From: Trichodelitschia bisporula
Lineage: Eukaryota > Ascomycota > Dothideomycetes > Phaeotrichales > Phaeotrichaceae
Assembly (NCBI GenBank): GCA_010356995.1
Contig: ML996698.1
Span: 431,923 to 495,922 of the forward strand
Length of the DNA: 64,000 nucleotides
Direction: 5' to 3'
The notes below the pieces were generated by a model. It was not told the DNA's origin. It saw only the letters and a program-made list of their open reading frames with translations, and searched no databases. The translations under genes were made by a program, and so were the position numbers. Of this stretch, positions 11,294 to 22,264 are shown piece by piece. Position 1 is the first letter of the stretch, and each line of letters opens with the position of its first letter.

Positions 11294-12158
11294 ATGTCCT
11301 TTGACCGCTCCTCCGAGCTCGAGGCCCAACCTACAACATGGCGCCGCTCCGACGACCCTGCCTACGCCGATGATCCAGAGTTCACGACCTTCAGCCAGGA
11401 CCTCTCAGATCGATTGTTCTCGTTGACCTCGGTGGTTTCACGTCTTTCCACCGAAGTCGGCTTGCTGGGGACAAGACGGGAGACGGAACGGGTGCGAGAG
11501 CGTGTGCGCGACTTGATCGATGAGGGGTCAAACTCGTTGAAGGATTGCGGAGAGCGTCTGAAGAAAGTCATCTCCTGGCCGGATGTCGGGGTAAGATGCT
11601 TTTCTAGACCTTTAGTAGTATGCGCTGACCGTTTTGCAGCCGTCGCAACGCTTCACGCAGGGCAAGCTCAACAGGGAGTTCCAGGCAACACTCAAGGAAT
11701 TCCAGGACCTCCAGCGCCTCGCCTTGGACAAAGAGCGGAAGTCCGCTGCCGCCAGTCGTGCCGCCATCGATGAGGCTAGCTCCCCTACACAGGGCAATGC
11801 GGGTTTCGGCCAGCGGCAGCAGCAGGAGCAGGAGCAACTGCGCCTCGCCCCGCAGGACGAAGTCGACTTCCAGGAATCCCTCATCATCGAGCGCGAGTCG
11901 GAGATCCGCAACATCGAGCAGTCTGTGACGGAGCTAAACGACCTGTTCCGCGATGTCGCATACATGGTTCACCAGCAAGGCGAACAGCTTGATATCATCG
12001 CCGAGAACGTCGAGAGCGTGAGGGACGACACAAGAGGCGCCAACACTGAGCTCATATCCGCGCACAGGCATCAAAGGAATGCTCGGAACACAGCCTGCTG
12101 TTTGCTACTGATTTTGGCTGTCGTTCTTACTATCGTCATTCTCGCTATCGTCGCGTGA
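11294..12158 (+). CDS. PEP12: Endosomal/vacuolar Qa-SNARE (Pep12-type syntaxin)
   Basis: Exons 11294-11590 and 11640-12158 (49-nt intron, GTAAGA donor) give 271 residues. The N-terminal half holds the syntaxin Habc-type helices (FSQDLSDRLFSLTSVVSRLS and FTQGKLNREFQATLKEFQDL). A Gln/Glu-rich linker leads into the SNARE motif, with ERESEIRNIEQSVTELNDLF, VAYMVHQQGEQLDIIAENVE and RGANTEL. The tail anchor is LLLILAVVLTIVILAIVA at the extreme C-terminus. This is the classic tail-anchored t-SNARE layout. Filamentous fungi usually have one protein covering the yeast Pep12/Vam3 roles, in fusion at late endosomes and the vacuole. The Pep12 assignment rather than another Qa-SNARE rests on overall likeness, not on a search. 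Confidence 0.88.
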
Positions 12159-12435
12159 TGGGGTGTATACCCGGCGTTTGGGGTCGGATTGGGAATTCTG
12201 TACTACAGCTTAGGGGCGTTGTCTCGTTATGGCGCGTAAGCGTGGTGGACTTTCCTCCAATGCTCGGCTTTCGAGTATTTATGGCTTATGCTCTGCAGCA
12301 TAGGGTCTGGATGAAGTCGTTGTCCGTTATGTTGTACCGATCACCTTGTACATGCTGTTCTATTAATGAAATGGAATGCAATGTCTGAACATTCTTACGG
12401 TGTTGTCGGCTGAGGGAAACTGCGTCTTTATGTAT

Positions 12436-13710
12436 TTAAACCTGTTCTACACTTTTGATTTCCTGATCCTCCTTATCGTACAGGCCCATCAACTTGGCGG
12501 CGTATTCCCCTGCTAAGCCGAGAGTGATGGCTCCACCGGTAAACCAGCATCCATTCTTAAACCACCACCAACAATTTGGCACGCTCTTCAGATTTACCTT
12601 CCATATCATCGTCGCCAGCGTCAGGGCTGCGCCTCCACAGCTTCCGATGTAGAATATTGGGCCCGCTCCAACGGCCGCCCCAGCACCAGCGAGAAGGGCA
12701 ATTTGAACTGCACCCAGGCCGACCAGCACGGGCTTCGTATTGTCCTCGTGGGCTAACGCAATGCTCTTGATGCCGGCCTTGACGTCGTCCTTGATGTCCA
12801 TGTGTGCATAAATCATGTCGTACAGCATCGTCCACGCGATGTTGCTCGAGTACAGGCATGCCGCTGCCACCAAAGCCGAATGATTGGTGAGGAGGTCGAC
12901 CCCGAGGGCCGGAAAGCCCATGATGGCGCCCCAGGAAAACGCTAGGCCAAGCACGAACTGCGGGTAGTACGTGACGCGTTTAGCGAGCGGGTATGTGGCC
13001 ACGAGTGCGAGAGACGGGATCCCGTAGTATAAGCACGATGTTGGAAACTGTAGCAGGACGGCTAAGCCGGCGAGGAGCTGTCCGCCCGTGAAGATGATGG
13101 CGGCCTTGGGGGTTACAGCGCGGCGGGCAATGGGCCGGAGGCGCGTGCGAGTGACGTGTGGATCCAAGTTGCGGTCCCAGAGGTCGTTTATTGTGCAGCC
13201 AGCGCCGCGCATAATCAGAGCGCCTGAGAGAAAGAGGGCTGTGGTGCCGATGACGGTGAGGGGAGGCGTGATCGGGCTCGCCAGGGGAGCGGCGAGGAGC
13301 GTGCTGAAAAGGCAGGGGAAGAAGAGATAATAGGTACCGGTGGGCTTGTCTATTCTAGCAAGCTCGGCATATGGCACCATAGAGCAGGGTAGGACAGATA
13401 AGAGCCCCGTTGTTGGAGGCTTGTACGCTTCAGATGAAGACTCAGGGGTTGCTGAGGAGCGGGTTGGAGACTTGGAGGCCCTTCGATGGAGGACTGGAGC
13501 ATCATTTTTGATGATGATGATGTTGCTGCGAAGATGGGAAGCTTTCGATGTCGCATTACAGCAGGTATCGGGTTGAGTGGAGAGATTACGACCGATCCAG
13601 AGACTTCGACGAACACATAGTCGAACCAATCTGGTACCATGCGTTCTGCTTTGCCATCCGCTAGCATAACGGCCCTTGAGTGAGGAATAACAATGAGCTA
13701 TAGGGCGCAT
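12436..13710 (-). CDS. COQ2: 4-hydroxybenzoate polyprenyltransferase (ubiquinone biosynthesis)
   Basis: Single exon, 424 residues. Coq2 attaches the polyprenyl tail to 4-hydroxybenzoate in the inner mitochondrial membrane. The first prenyl-diphosphate/Mg site is INDLWDRNLDPHVTRTRLRP and the second is YAHMDIKDDVKAGIKSIAL. Both Asp-rich motifs are intact. Met replaces the Gln often seen after YAH, a position that varies in the UbiA family. About eight hydrophobic helices surround the motifs. The first 100 or so residues are basic and Ser/Arg-rich, consistent with a mitochondrial presequence plus spacer. A run of Ile codons (ATC/ATT) there corresponds to the small GAT repeat on the plus strand. 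Convergent with PEP12 (277 bp apart). Confidence 0.95.
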   Translation of the reverse strand: MRPIAHCYSSLKGRYASGWQSRTHGTRLVRLCVRRSLWIGRNLSTQPDTCCNATSKASHLRSNIIIIKNDAPVLHRRASKSPTRSSATPESSSEAYKPPTTGLLSVLPCSMVPYAELARIDKPTGTYYLFFPCLFSTLLAAPLASPITPPLTVIGTTALFLSGALIMRGAGCTINDLWDRNLDPHVTRTRLRPIARRAVTPKAAIIFTGGQLLAGLAVLLQFPTSCLYYGIPSLALVATYPLAKRVTYYPQFVLGLAFSWGAIMGFPALGVDLLTNHSALVAAACLYSSNIAWTMLYDMIYAHMDIKDDVKAGIKSIALAHEDNTKPVLVGLGAVQIALLAGAGAAVGAGPIFYIGSCGGAALTLATMIWKVNLKSVPNCWWWFKNGCWFTGGAITLGLAGEYAAKLMGLYDKEDQEIKSVEQV

Positions 13711-14298
13711 CTTAAGCAGCCTTTATGTGCAAGCCAAATGGGGAAGTATGAGAAAACGAGCTACAGCGTGACCAGAATTAGCTGGTATTTAATGGACGAT
13801 CGATGAGGGGTTAAATGATACCTTCTAGTAGAGATTGATATGCCTGATCCAATTGAATCACCACGAAAGAGCCGAGATGCCGCAATATGTTGCTTACACG
13901 GCTCTATAGTTTTGCGAACAGTCGGGAACTTGAGATGGAGGTTAGGTGGACTCCAGCAACACCAAGGCTTTACCCGCTCGAAGTCAAAGCACAAGCCAAG
14001 ACCTGTGCGCGAACCGCATCGCGTCTCCTCCCAGTCGTCACGTCGTCGAATATCTTGACACCCATTCTCCATCTCGCCCCTTTCCCATCCTACATCCCTC
14101 GCTTCACTACTCATTGATCGTCATCAGCACCGGTACTGCATCCCATAGTATTCCCGTACCTTCTTCTATCCCAGCGTTCTCTACTTCGCTTTCCATCATC
14201 CATGCGGCTCCCGCACGGCACCCTGTACAATCCAGGGTAAACAAACTGGTCTCCTCAACACACATTTATTGAGGTGTTTGTAACCCCAGTTCTTCAAC
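13711..14298. promoter_or_regulatory. Divergent COQ2 / JmjC-gene intergenic region
   Basis: 588 bp between two opposite start codons. The half next to the JmjC gene is pyrimidine-rich, typical of fungal leaders. No specific site is assigned. Confidence 0.45.
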
Positions 14299-17200
14299 AT
14301 GCCCGCCCAGCGGCCACGGGCAAGCTTCGAGCCCATAAGCCCGCATTTCAACCTAGATGAACTCGTCGAAACAACCGACAACTTCCAGTATGTCGATCGA
14401 CTCGGTCTCGATGTCATAGAAGAGCAAGGCTTGAAGCGGTTCGAGAAACTGCTTCTACTGCGTGTTATTGTTGGAGGCATGCCACTTGTAATCGATGGGT
14501 TTGAGGACAAGTTGGATCCCTGGACCTTCACTCCCAAGTGGCTTCGCGACAACCATGGGGACAAGGGTAGGATGCGATCACTGATGAAAAGCTTCGGCAG
14601 CTGACTGTATACAGTGGAGAATGCTCGGGATATAACTGCCCAACAGGATCTGCCCCTAACCATCGGCCACTACCTCAAGAACATGGGAATTTTGACAGAG
14701 CAGTACTTCGAGAAGCCAGAAAACTACAAGGACAAAAACCGCCAGCGCATCTATTTGAAAGACATAGACTGCCCACCGGTCTGGCAGGACAAGCTGAGGG
14801 AGCACGTTCCCGGAAGCCTCTTTTACTGGAATGATTCAATTGCAGAAGCTGGAGGGTTAGGCGCTGTAGGCGGGCCAATTCATGGGGCAACTGGCCGAAA
14901 GAAAGGAAAGGGCGTCGCAATTGCAGGAGACCTGATGAGCAGTCTCCCTGTCGAAATGCGCGCAGAGAATCTCCAGTGCTACATTGGCCACGAAGGAACC
15001 TACACCCCAGCTCACCGCGAGATGTGTGCCACTCTCGGCCATAACATCATGGTCAACGCATCGGGAGGTGTTGACGAGTACGGGGAGCGGGAGCGGCCCG
15101 GTTCCTCCGTCTGGTTCATGACCGAGTCCAGGGATCGCCATACCGTTGCGGAATACTGGATGTCTGTCTTAGGTCACGACATCGAAATCGAGAATCACTT
15201 TGCTCAGATGGTCGCCTGGCAGCGTGCGCCATTCAAGGTATACGTTGTCGAGCAGAGGCCGGGCGACCTCATCCTTATTCCGCCACTTGCACCACATCAA
15301 GTCTGGAACCGGGGAACGCGGACCATGAAAGTTGCTTGGAACCGGACCACCGTGGACACACTCGAGCTAGCCCTGAAAGAAGCTCTGCCCAAGGCGCGCA
15401 TGGTGTGTCGCGACGAGCAGTACAAGAACAAGGCCATCAGCTATTACACTCTTCTCAAATACTCGGCGCTTTTCAAGTCATCCGCTACCCAGCTAGCCGG
15501 GTCACGGCATGATGCTTACGATATCGAGACCTACAAGCAGGTGCGGCAGATCAAGAAGGATTCCAAGCGGCTGTTCGAGCTTTTCAAGCAAATCATGCTG
15601 TCGGAGATGTTTGCGCCTAGCCCAAAGGAACATCCCGAATTCATCGCCTTTGACAGCAACGTCACGTGTTCCTACTGCAGGGGCAACATCTTCAACCGCT
15701 TCTTGACATGCAAGACTTGCCCCGACGCGCTCGGAACTGACACCGATGAGCCCTACGACGTGTGTATGGAGTGCTTCATCATGGGCCGAGGCTGTGGCTG
15801 CCAGTCAAAGTACAAATGGGTGGAGCAGTTTAAGTGGAAAGAGCTTGTGGGTCGCTACGAAGAATGGCGGAAACAGATCATCGAGATGGGTATCGGTGCG
15901 TCTGGGGTAGCCCCCATGACTCTGGAAAAGGAACGGGAGGCATACCCCAAAAGGACACTTGCCCAGATATGCCAAGAGCAACTGAAGCTTCGCCCTTGGG
16001 TCGACATAAAGAAGCCGAGGCAAGAACTTCTCGATGAGAATGGTGACGAAATCCGGGTCGACAGTCACGGTAAGGTCAACAGGTCGGGCAAAAAGCGGCC
16101 AAGGGATTGGAATCAGAACTACCAAGCTTGCCATTCGTGCGCCCACCGCCACCCCAAGTGGATGATGGCAATATGCACTAAATGCGAGCGAGGCCTGTGT
16201 TACGGGTTTTTGTGGCGAGCTCAAGAGGTAATGCCTCAAACCATCCTGGAGGATCCAAACTGGATATGCCCCCATTGTCGTCGAATCTGCAATGTCGCCG
16301 CGTGCAGGAAGGATTCGAAGCAGAAGCCTTATCAACCAAAGGGCACCATTCTCGGACACGATACCAAAAAGGTAGCAGATCCAAGGAGCGTTGAATGCTT
16401 GGTCGACTTCAGCGTGTCTAACGTTAAGCATCTGATGGATGAAGAAGACGCGCTCCTCAATCCTCGTCTGCTAGAGGCTCAGGCGGCGGCTGAAAGGGCC
16501 AAGCTGAGCGACCCAATGCTCGACGAGAGATATTTCGACGACGGGGAGGAGAATGGTATCGTTATGAATGGACCGATGGATACCCGTGGCCAGATCGAAT
16601 ACTCCCCCATGGATGACTTGATTGACCCTGCTTTAGGTGGCTCCGGGAATGGCTTATCCGCGAGTACCGGCTTGTCCCAGGCGACGCTCGCGCACAATAC
16701 GCTGGTCGCTTCTGACCCTGTGCCAACACTCCCCGATTTTATGTCGACTCGGCACCTGTCAACTCACTTCTATCCTGACCCCAGCATGGAGTCCCAGTCA
16801 CAGTTTGTGGCCCCATCAGCCGTAATGTATGAGATACCGGATTCTTTCGGATATCTGCCGAGCAATTCGGATCCTGCTGCATTTGGAGGCTCGGAGAAAC
16901 GGCCCCGGGCTGACGAGCTTGAGGAGATCAAGCTCGTTACTAGCAAGCGGAGACGGGTCCCAGTTGCCCCCAAAGCGCCGCAAGCGAAGGATAAGGCAAC
17001 CAAGCAGTATCAGCAAGAACATGAGCGGAAGCTTCTCGAGGAGGCGAAGAAGAATGGCCGCCATACCCAGGTTTTCGGCAAGCTTCACAACAGATCATGT
17101 ATCGCCATTCTCAAGATCAGCAAAGAGAAGCTCAGGCGTTTTGACCTTAATCCTGCGACGCAATCGGAGGCCCTTGCCGAAGAACGAAACGTCTTGCTGC

Positions 17201-18732
17201 GCTCTGATATCTTGCAAGGGGCTCCAAAGCCCACTGTTCCCGCTCCGGATCCCGCTCCGGTGAAGGGGAAGGGGAAGACGGAGAGCCGACAGTTCCGGTA
17301 CCGTGTCGAAGACGATGAGCTCTATGGTGATAGGTCCGATCGGCCGAGACGCAAGCAGCGATACGAAGAAGTCACGGTTGAATCCGATATTGAAGATGCC
17401 ATAAGAGAGGGCATCACCAGTAAAAAGGACAGGAGTCCGACACAGCGCAGGCGGTCAACTTGGCTTGCGCGCAAGAACCAAGGCGATGACAACCTGCCGG
17501 AGGAACTTCCACCGAACTTCAAGGACGGGCAGGTCAGCCGCAGTCAGCGACAGCGGGCAATGCCACGTCAACAAGCTCAGAAAAGGCCAACCATTCGGCC
17601 GGCTCGAACAAGCCCTGAGTCTTTTGTGGAATACCACAGCGAAGGCGATACCGCTGATGAAGACGACCGACCGCCCTCACCTCCAGTACCTGTGGAGAAT
17701 CCCGTCGACGACAGCTTCATGGCGGATATTTTAGAGCTCCACGCTGAACTTCAACCGGTAGTCAATCCCGTCGCCTCAGACCTTACCGGCATCAATCACC
17801 CTATCGGACGCCCTACTGGCCGTTCGCAGCCGACCACTTTCCCTCCTGCCACGGCACATACGACCTCTGGGCCTATACAGTCTTCACTGTTTTCTCCCGT
17901 GCCTGAAACTGCATCCATTACCCAAAGCATGTCCACTCATACCTCACCTGAACCAGCATTCTCATCGGAGGAAGAAAACGTGCAGGCATCTGCCATCTTT
18001 CAAATGCCACCCACTGTCGCTAAACCCGCCGTTAGCAAGGCTGTGCAGGCATCTACCACCTTTCAAATGCCGCCCACCGTCGCCAAACCCGCCGTTAGCA
18101 AGGCCGTACAGGTCGCTAAAGACGCCCTTGCCGCCGAACGTGAACGCGCTGCAGCAATGGAGGCAGAGAACAAATGGGCCAGGCTCCGGGCAGCCGGACT
18201 TCTCGACAACGAAGATAAAGATGAAGACGAAGCTGAAGACGAAGATGGCGACCAGGATTCTACGGAATCGAGCAAACAGTCCGCCTACGGCTCAGTATCT
18301 CCATCGGCACCAAGTCCACCCGTGGAATCGTTTTCCAAGCCTGAGCCCCGTACAGCCGTCATGCGATCGGCAGAGAGACCGGCCCCCGTGGCTACGCCCA
18401 CACGTAGTCGGGGCGGACCCCCCTCCCCACGTCGGGGGCGAGGTGGTTCGCTGTTTAACAGCATTTCGAGCCGCGGGAAGATCAAGATTGTGTCTAAGGC
18501 TGCGTCTTCGAAACGTGCATCGGACTCTGGGTTTGGAGCTCGGGCTGAGACGCCTGAAACCCCGATAGCCCAGGCATCGGCTGGGCAGGGTGAGACTGCC
18601 AAACGGAGTCCGACGCGTGGTCGGCCCCCGGGCCGAGCTTCGCTGCCGAATATGACTGCAGGGAGCCTGAGAGGAGGATTTGGTCAGAGTGGCAGGGGTA
18701 GGGGCGGTCCGGTTCGGCGGGGTGGTAACTAG
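14299..18732 (+). CDS. JmjC-domain protein with Cys-rich and 4CXXC-R1 zinc modules
   Basis: Exons 14299-14566 and 14615-18732 (48-nt intron) give 1461 residues. The JmjC core contains GHEGTYTPAHREM and LIPPLAPHQVWN. His223, Glu225 and His317 form a plausible HxE...H Fe(II) triad, so dioxygenase (histone demethylase) activity is possible but unproven. A Cys cluster follows near 441-490 (CSYC, CKTC, CMEC, CGC). A second at about 595-690 (CHSC, CTKC, CPHCRRIC) resembles the zf-4CXXC_R1 domain. The C-terminal half is disordered, with acidic stretches, a 63-bp internal duplication, and a Gly/Arg-rich end (RGGFGQSGRGRGG). It is probably a chromatin regulator. I cannot place it with a named fungal KDM or DMM-1, and the substrate is unknown. 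Confidence 0.85.
17980..18105 (+). repeat. 63-bp in-frame tandem duplication in the JmjC gene
   Basis: Two adjacent 63-bp units, 17980-18042 and 18043-18105, each encode 21 residues of the form VQAS--FQMPPTVAKPAVSKA. The copies differ at only a few bases, several of them silent, which points to a fairly recent duplication under coding constraint. Confidence 0.93.
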
Positions 18733-19167
18733 CTTCCAAATTGAGACAGGATGTCTGTTTGATGCTGCTGCAGCTTTAATGGAATGGGATAGATTTAGCT
18801 GCCATACTGGACCCAGCACAGCTTTGTCTCATCAAAATTCATGTTTCAAGTGCTACCTGCAGTGTGAATTGCCCACTGGAACTACGTACGCCGAAATGTA
18901 AGACTCTATAAAGCGGCACCAACTACCAGTGTATCTTATTGAAGACAGACGCGCTACCGGGCCTATGAAGAGGTCAGCCCCTCGTGCTTATACAGGGCCC
19001 CAAAACGCCAGAAGATGAAGGCTGCGGCCGCAGCGTGGATATAGAACACAGGTCGGGCGGTTCTGGAGCAAACGCAGTGCTCCAAGAACCTCACCAGCCA
19101 TTAACGTGGTACAGAGTACAAGCAAAACACAGCAAACATCCCCTCTCCTTCTGCCTCGGGACAGCAC
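18733..19167. other. Convergent intergenic gap
   Basis: Holds the 3' UTRs of the JmjC gene and of the minus-strand 229-residue gene. Nothing else is evident. Confidence 0.5.
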
Positions 19168-19906
19168 CTACGAGAACCAGCCATTTCCCGAGCCGCTCCC
19201 ACGGCGACTCTTCTCACTGCCCTCGCGCACCGGCGGCCCCAAATCAGGAGCATATTTCCAGCCGCGCGCGGGCCAGATCTCCAAATGGCCGCCAGCAGAT
19301 GAGATGCCCTCGTGGATTTCCTGCTCCAGCTTGCTCATCAGCAGGCTGACGGCCTTCTCCTTGGTGTCGCGCAGCTCGTGCTCGATGTCAATGTGGCGGG
19401 CGCCCGTGCCGGATGAGAAGTACGCGCCGTTCGAGGCACCGTTTTTCTTGAGCATGGAGGATGAGGCGGCGCGCATGCTGTTGTTGGGGAAGTAAGGCAC
19501 CGCCGGGCCGGTTAGGAGGACTTTGAGGTGCCCGTTGGCGCCTGGCGCTGGGTCTGGGGGAGATGGGGTGGAGGAGGTGTTGGGGCCGGTCGGGGTTGCG
19601 GGTGGAGGGGGGACGGCGAGGAGGGCGGCATAGTACAGGTCGCGTGGCTCTGGGACGCCGGTTGAGGGGTTGAGGGAGACGTCGCCGGTGTGGGCGACTG
19701 TGAGGCGGAGGGTTGTGGGGTCGTGGTCGTGGAAGAGGATGTTCACGTTTACTTGAGCTGTTAGCTAGTTCTCGGGCTGACAAGATAAGGCTTCGAATAC
19801 CGAGGAAGAGATGCTGGTTTAGCGAGTTGATCGATGCGCATGAAGGCGGGAGCAGATGCTCGTAGCGCTTCAGGACGGACATGTTGGAATCGTCTTCGCC
19901 GGCCAT
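19168..19906 (-). CDS. Unrecognised 229-residue protein
   Basis: Exons 19906-19801 and 19751-19168 are joined over a 49-nt intron (GTATTC donor, GCTAAC branch, CTCAAG acceptor), giving 229 residues that begin MAGEDDSNMSVLKRYEHLLP. The junction restores a continuous N-terminal domain: ASINSLNQHLFLVNVNILF and then HDHDPTTLRLTVAHTGDVSL. A Pro-rich insert follows, then a C-terminal helical part with HIDIEHELRDTKEKAVSLLM and SKLEQEIHEGISSAGGHLEI. No signal peptide or transmembrane segment is seen. I do not recognise the family. The open frame extends upstream of 19906, but the sequence there looks non-coding, so the start at MAGED is an inference. Confidence 0.72.
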
Positions 19907-20517
19907 GGGATTGGGATGTGAGCCGTCACGGTGAATAGCTACTGCAGCTGACCTCATGTAGGCGACTCTCAAGGAATGGGGGAAATGTGTATTTATGTAT
20001 GTGTTGAGCTGCAGGTTAGAGGCGATGCGTCCTGGGAAGTCACAGTAATAGTCATGGTCAGGCAGCAGCAACAGGAGTAGCAACGCCAACGAGGAGCGTT
20101 ACCGCCCTACAAGTTACGAGCTAAGGCGGGTGGCTTTGCAACGTCGATATGCTGAGAACAGCGCAGCGGTTGTGCAAACTGAGTCGAAAGTAAGTCGAAG
20201 CCAGTAGTGACTGGACACATCGTGTCCGCATGGTGGCATTGGTGATTGAGTTTGATGCTCCGCTAGTGTTGCGCCGACTCGTTCACTAGCCCTCGAACCC
20301 CCGCATATTTGACGTGGCCGACAATCGCCGTCGTTCATGACCGCTCGAGATTTCACGAGGAAATGCGCCGAATAAAGGTAAACAGTATTCGTACCAGCAT
20401 GATATCAGTGACATCCGCAAGACGAAAACACATATAGCACGCCGAATCTAAGGGTAGTCGTCCTCTAAGAAAGCAAGCAAGCGGGTATCTCGTCCATTCG
20501 CATCATCACAAGCGCTT
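19907..20517. other. Intergenic region
   Basis: Lies between the start of the 229-residue gene and the stop of MIC12, both on the minus strand. It contains the promoter of the former and the 3' UTR of the latter. No gene or repeat is seen. Confidence 0.5.
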
Positions 20518-20938
20518 CTATGCCTTTCCCTCGCTCGACTTGATTGCCTCGTACTGCTCCGTAGCTCTCTTCCAGAGCGAAGCCAGCGATCCCTCCCAGC
20601 GCTGCTGCACAGCTGTCCAGTCCGTCATCTGTGCCTTGCGCACCAGCGCCGTGATCTCTCCGTTCCAACGGTCCTTGGCTTGTTCTGCGAGGCTAACGCG
20701 CTCCTCTACCACCGGGGAGAAAATGACAGGAGGTTCCGGTTCGACGAGCCTGCTAAGGGATGTGGAGTGTTGCTGGAGGGCGAGGCATTGCGCAGTGCGG
20801 TTGCGGCGGTGGATTGCGATGGAGTAGTAAAGGATAGAAGAGGTAAGGGTTGCGCCGCCGACCTAGGGACGCCCTTGTTAGTCAAGCACTTGCTGCAGCA
20901 TTTGGGGCATGACCTACGAAGCCAGCGAGAAAGCCCAT
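20518..20938 (-). CDS. MIC12: MICOS complex subunit Mic12 (Aim5)
   Basis: Exons 20938-20918 (only 21 nt) and 20862-20518, joined over a 55-nt intron with a GTAGGT donor and a TTGACTAAC branch region, give 121 residues. The protein begins MGFLAGFVGGATLTSSILYY, a hydrophobic segment serving as inner-membrane anchor. SIAIHRRNRTAQ follows, then VVEERVSLAEQAKDRWNGEI, then an amphipathic C-terminal half ending KRATEQYEAIKSSEGKA. Mic12 is a small membrane protein of the cristae-junction complex and links Mic60 and Mic10 subcomplexes in yeast. Size and layout match. The tiny first exon is easily missed. Divergent from the mitochondrial ribosomal bL17 gene. Confidence 0.87.
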
Positions 20939-21241
20939 TCTGAATACGCGTACGCAGTTGAGTTGTAGCAGAGCCTGCCAGTCGTTATCGCATTGTTGAT
21001 TGTGGACTGGGTTTGGGTGCGGACGGCGGGCAAGCGCACGGGATGGCGTCTAAGGCTTGACTTGGATCGTTGGCCAAATTTGGCCGTGCTTCGAACACCC
21101 TGCCGTCTCGAGTTTGACTTCACCAACACCAATTGAGCCGCCATCCCACCTGCATATTTTGCTCCTCTACCCCATATCCGCCCATGATACGATAGTCATA
21201 GCAGGACCGCAGCGACCCTCTCCTCTACTTCTCCCATCACC
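20939..21241. promoter_or_regulatory. Bidirectional promoter of MIC12 and mitochondrial bL17
   Basis: Only 303 bp separate the start codons of two divergent nuclear genes for mitochondrial proteins, so control elements are almost certainly shared. The part next to bL17m is pyrimidine-rich. No specific factor site is claimed. Confidence 0.7.
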
Positions 21242-21926
21242 ATGGCCGGGGGCGCCGTGAAATACCGGCATCTGAGCAGAAACTCTGCCCATCGCCAGGC
21301 CCTTCTCCGCAACCTCATTGAGTCCCTGATCGAGCACGAATCGATTCGAACGACATGGCACAAGGCCAAAGAAACGCAGCGCCTGGCAGAAAAGGTCATC
21401 ACCCTCGGAAAAAAGAACACAGAAGCCAGCCGTCGGCGCGCCTGGCAAATATTCTATGTATGCGCTCACGACTCCTCTGCCTCTCGCCCCGCTAATATCC
21501 CTCCAGCGACCCGCTCTACTAGTTCCCAAAGTCTTCGGTGAGCTCCGCGAACGGTACGCCGATCGTCCTGGTGGCTACACGCGCGTGTTGCGCATCGAAC
21601 CCATCAAGGAAGATCAGGCCGCCTCGGCGATTCTCGAGCTCGTCGACGGGCCCAAAGACATGCGCTTTGCCATGACGGCCAAGACCCTAGCTCACCAGCG
21701 GAGAGAAGGCAAGCCGATCAACGAAATCACCCAGCAGAATCTTACCAAGGTGACGCGCTTCCGCAAGGATGGCGCGGGGGAGCTTGAAGAGCTTGTGAAG
21801 AAGTTTGAGGCTTTGGATCCGCAAGAAGAGGCGGCAGCTGAGCGCCCACAGCAGAAGCAGGTGTACCCCCACACCGATCCAGATCCGACGAAGAAGCCGA
21901 AGAAGGCGAGATGGACCAAAAACTAA
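21242..21926 (+). CDS. MRPL8: Mitochondrial large-subunit ribosomal protein bL17m
   Basis: Exons 21242-21457 and 21507-21926 (49-nt intron, CTAAT branch, CTCCAG acceptor) give 211 residues. The bacterial L17 signature is at the N-terminus, KYRHLSRNSAHRQALLRNL, followed by LIEHESIRTTWHKAKETQRL. The second exon continues with VPKVFGELRERYADRPGGYT and RVLRIEPIKEDQA. The family is one L17 domain near the peptide exit. The C-terminal extension, charged and Lys-rich, is usual for fungal mitochondrial homologues (yeast Mrpl8). No cleavable presequence is obvious, since the L17 fold starts within ten residues. Convergent with the zinc-knuckle gene, 338 bp away. Confidence 0.94.
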
Positions 21927-22264
21927 ATAGAATGAACATATATGGGCTTGGAAGGCGTTTCTTTATGGGAAAATGGGACATAGTCGTTCAGGCTGCGCTT
22001 GAGCTCACGGATGCTGAACCGAGCGAAGCTGTACGGCTCGCGTACTCGTACTTTCTATATCGAAATTCCCTCGATGCTCGCTCTGCATTGGCATTGAAGA
22101 ACTCTAAACAAATGAAAACCGGATAAGAGTCTAAGCTACACGCCCATGACAGATAGACTTCACTAGTAATATGCACAACTTGGGTATCGACGATTGACTC
22201 CCCAGAACACCAGCGAAACCTGGTAAACTCAGACAAACGTTGCGCCAAACACCGAAAGCGAATC
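21927..22264. other. Convergent intergenic gap
   Basis: Holds the 3' UTRs of bL17m and the zinc-knuckle gene. No further feature is seen. Confidence 0.5.
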
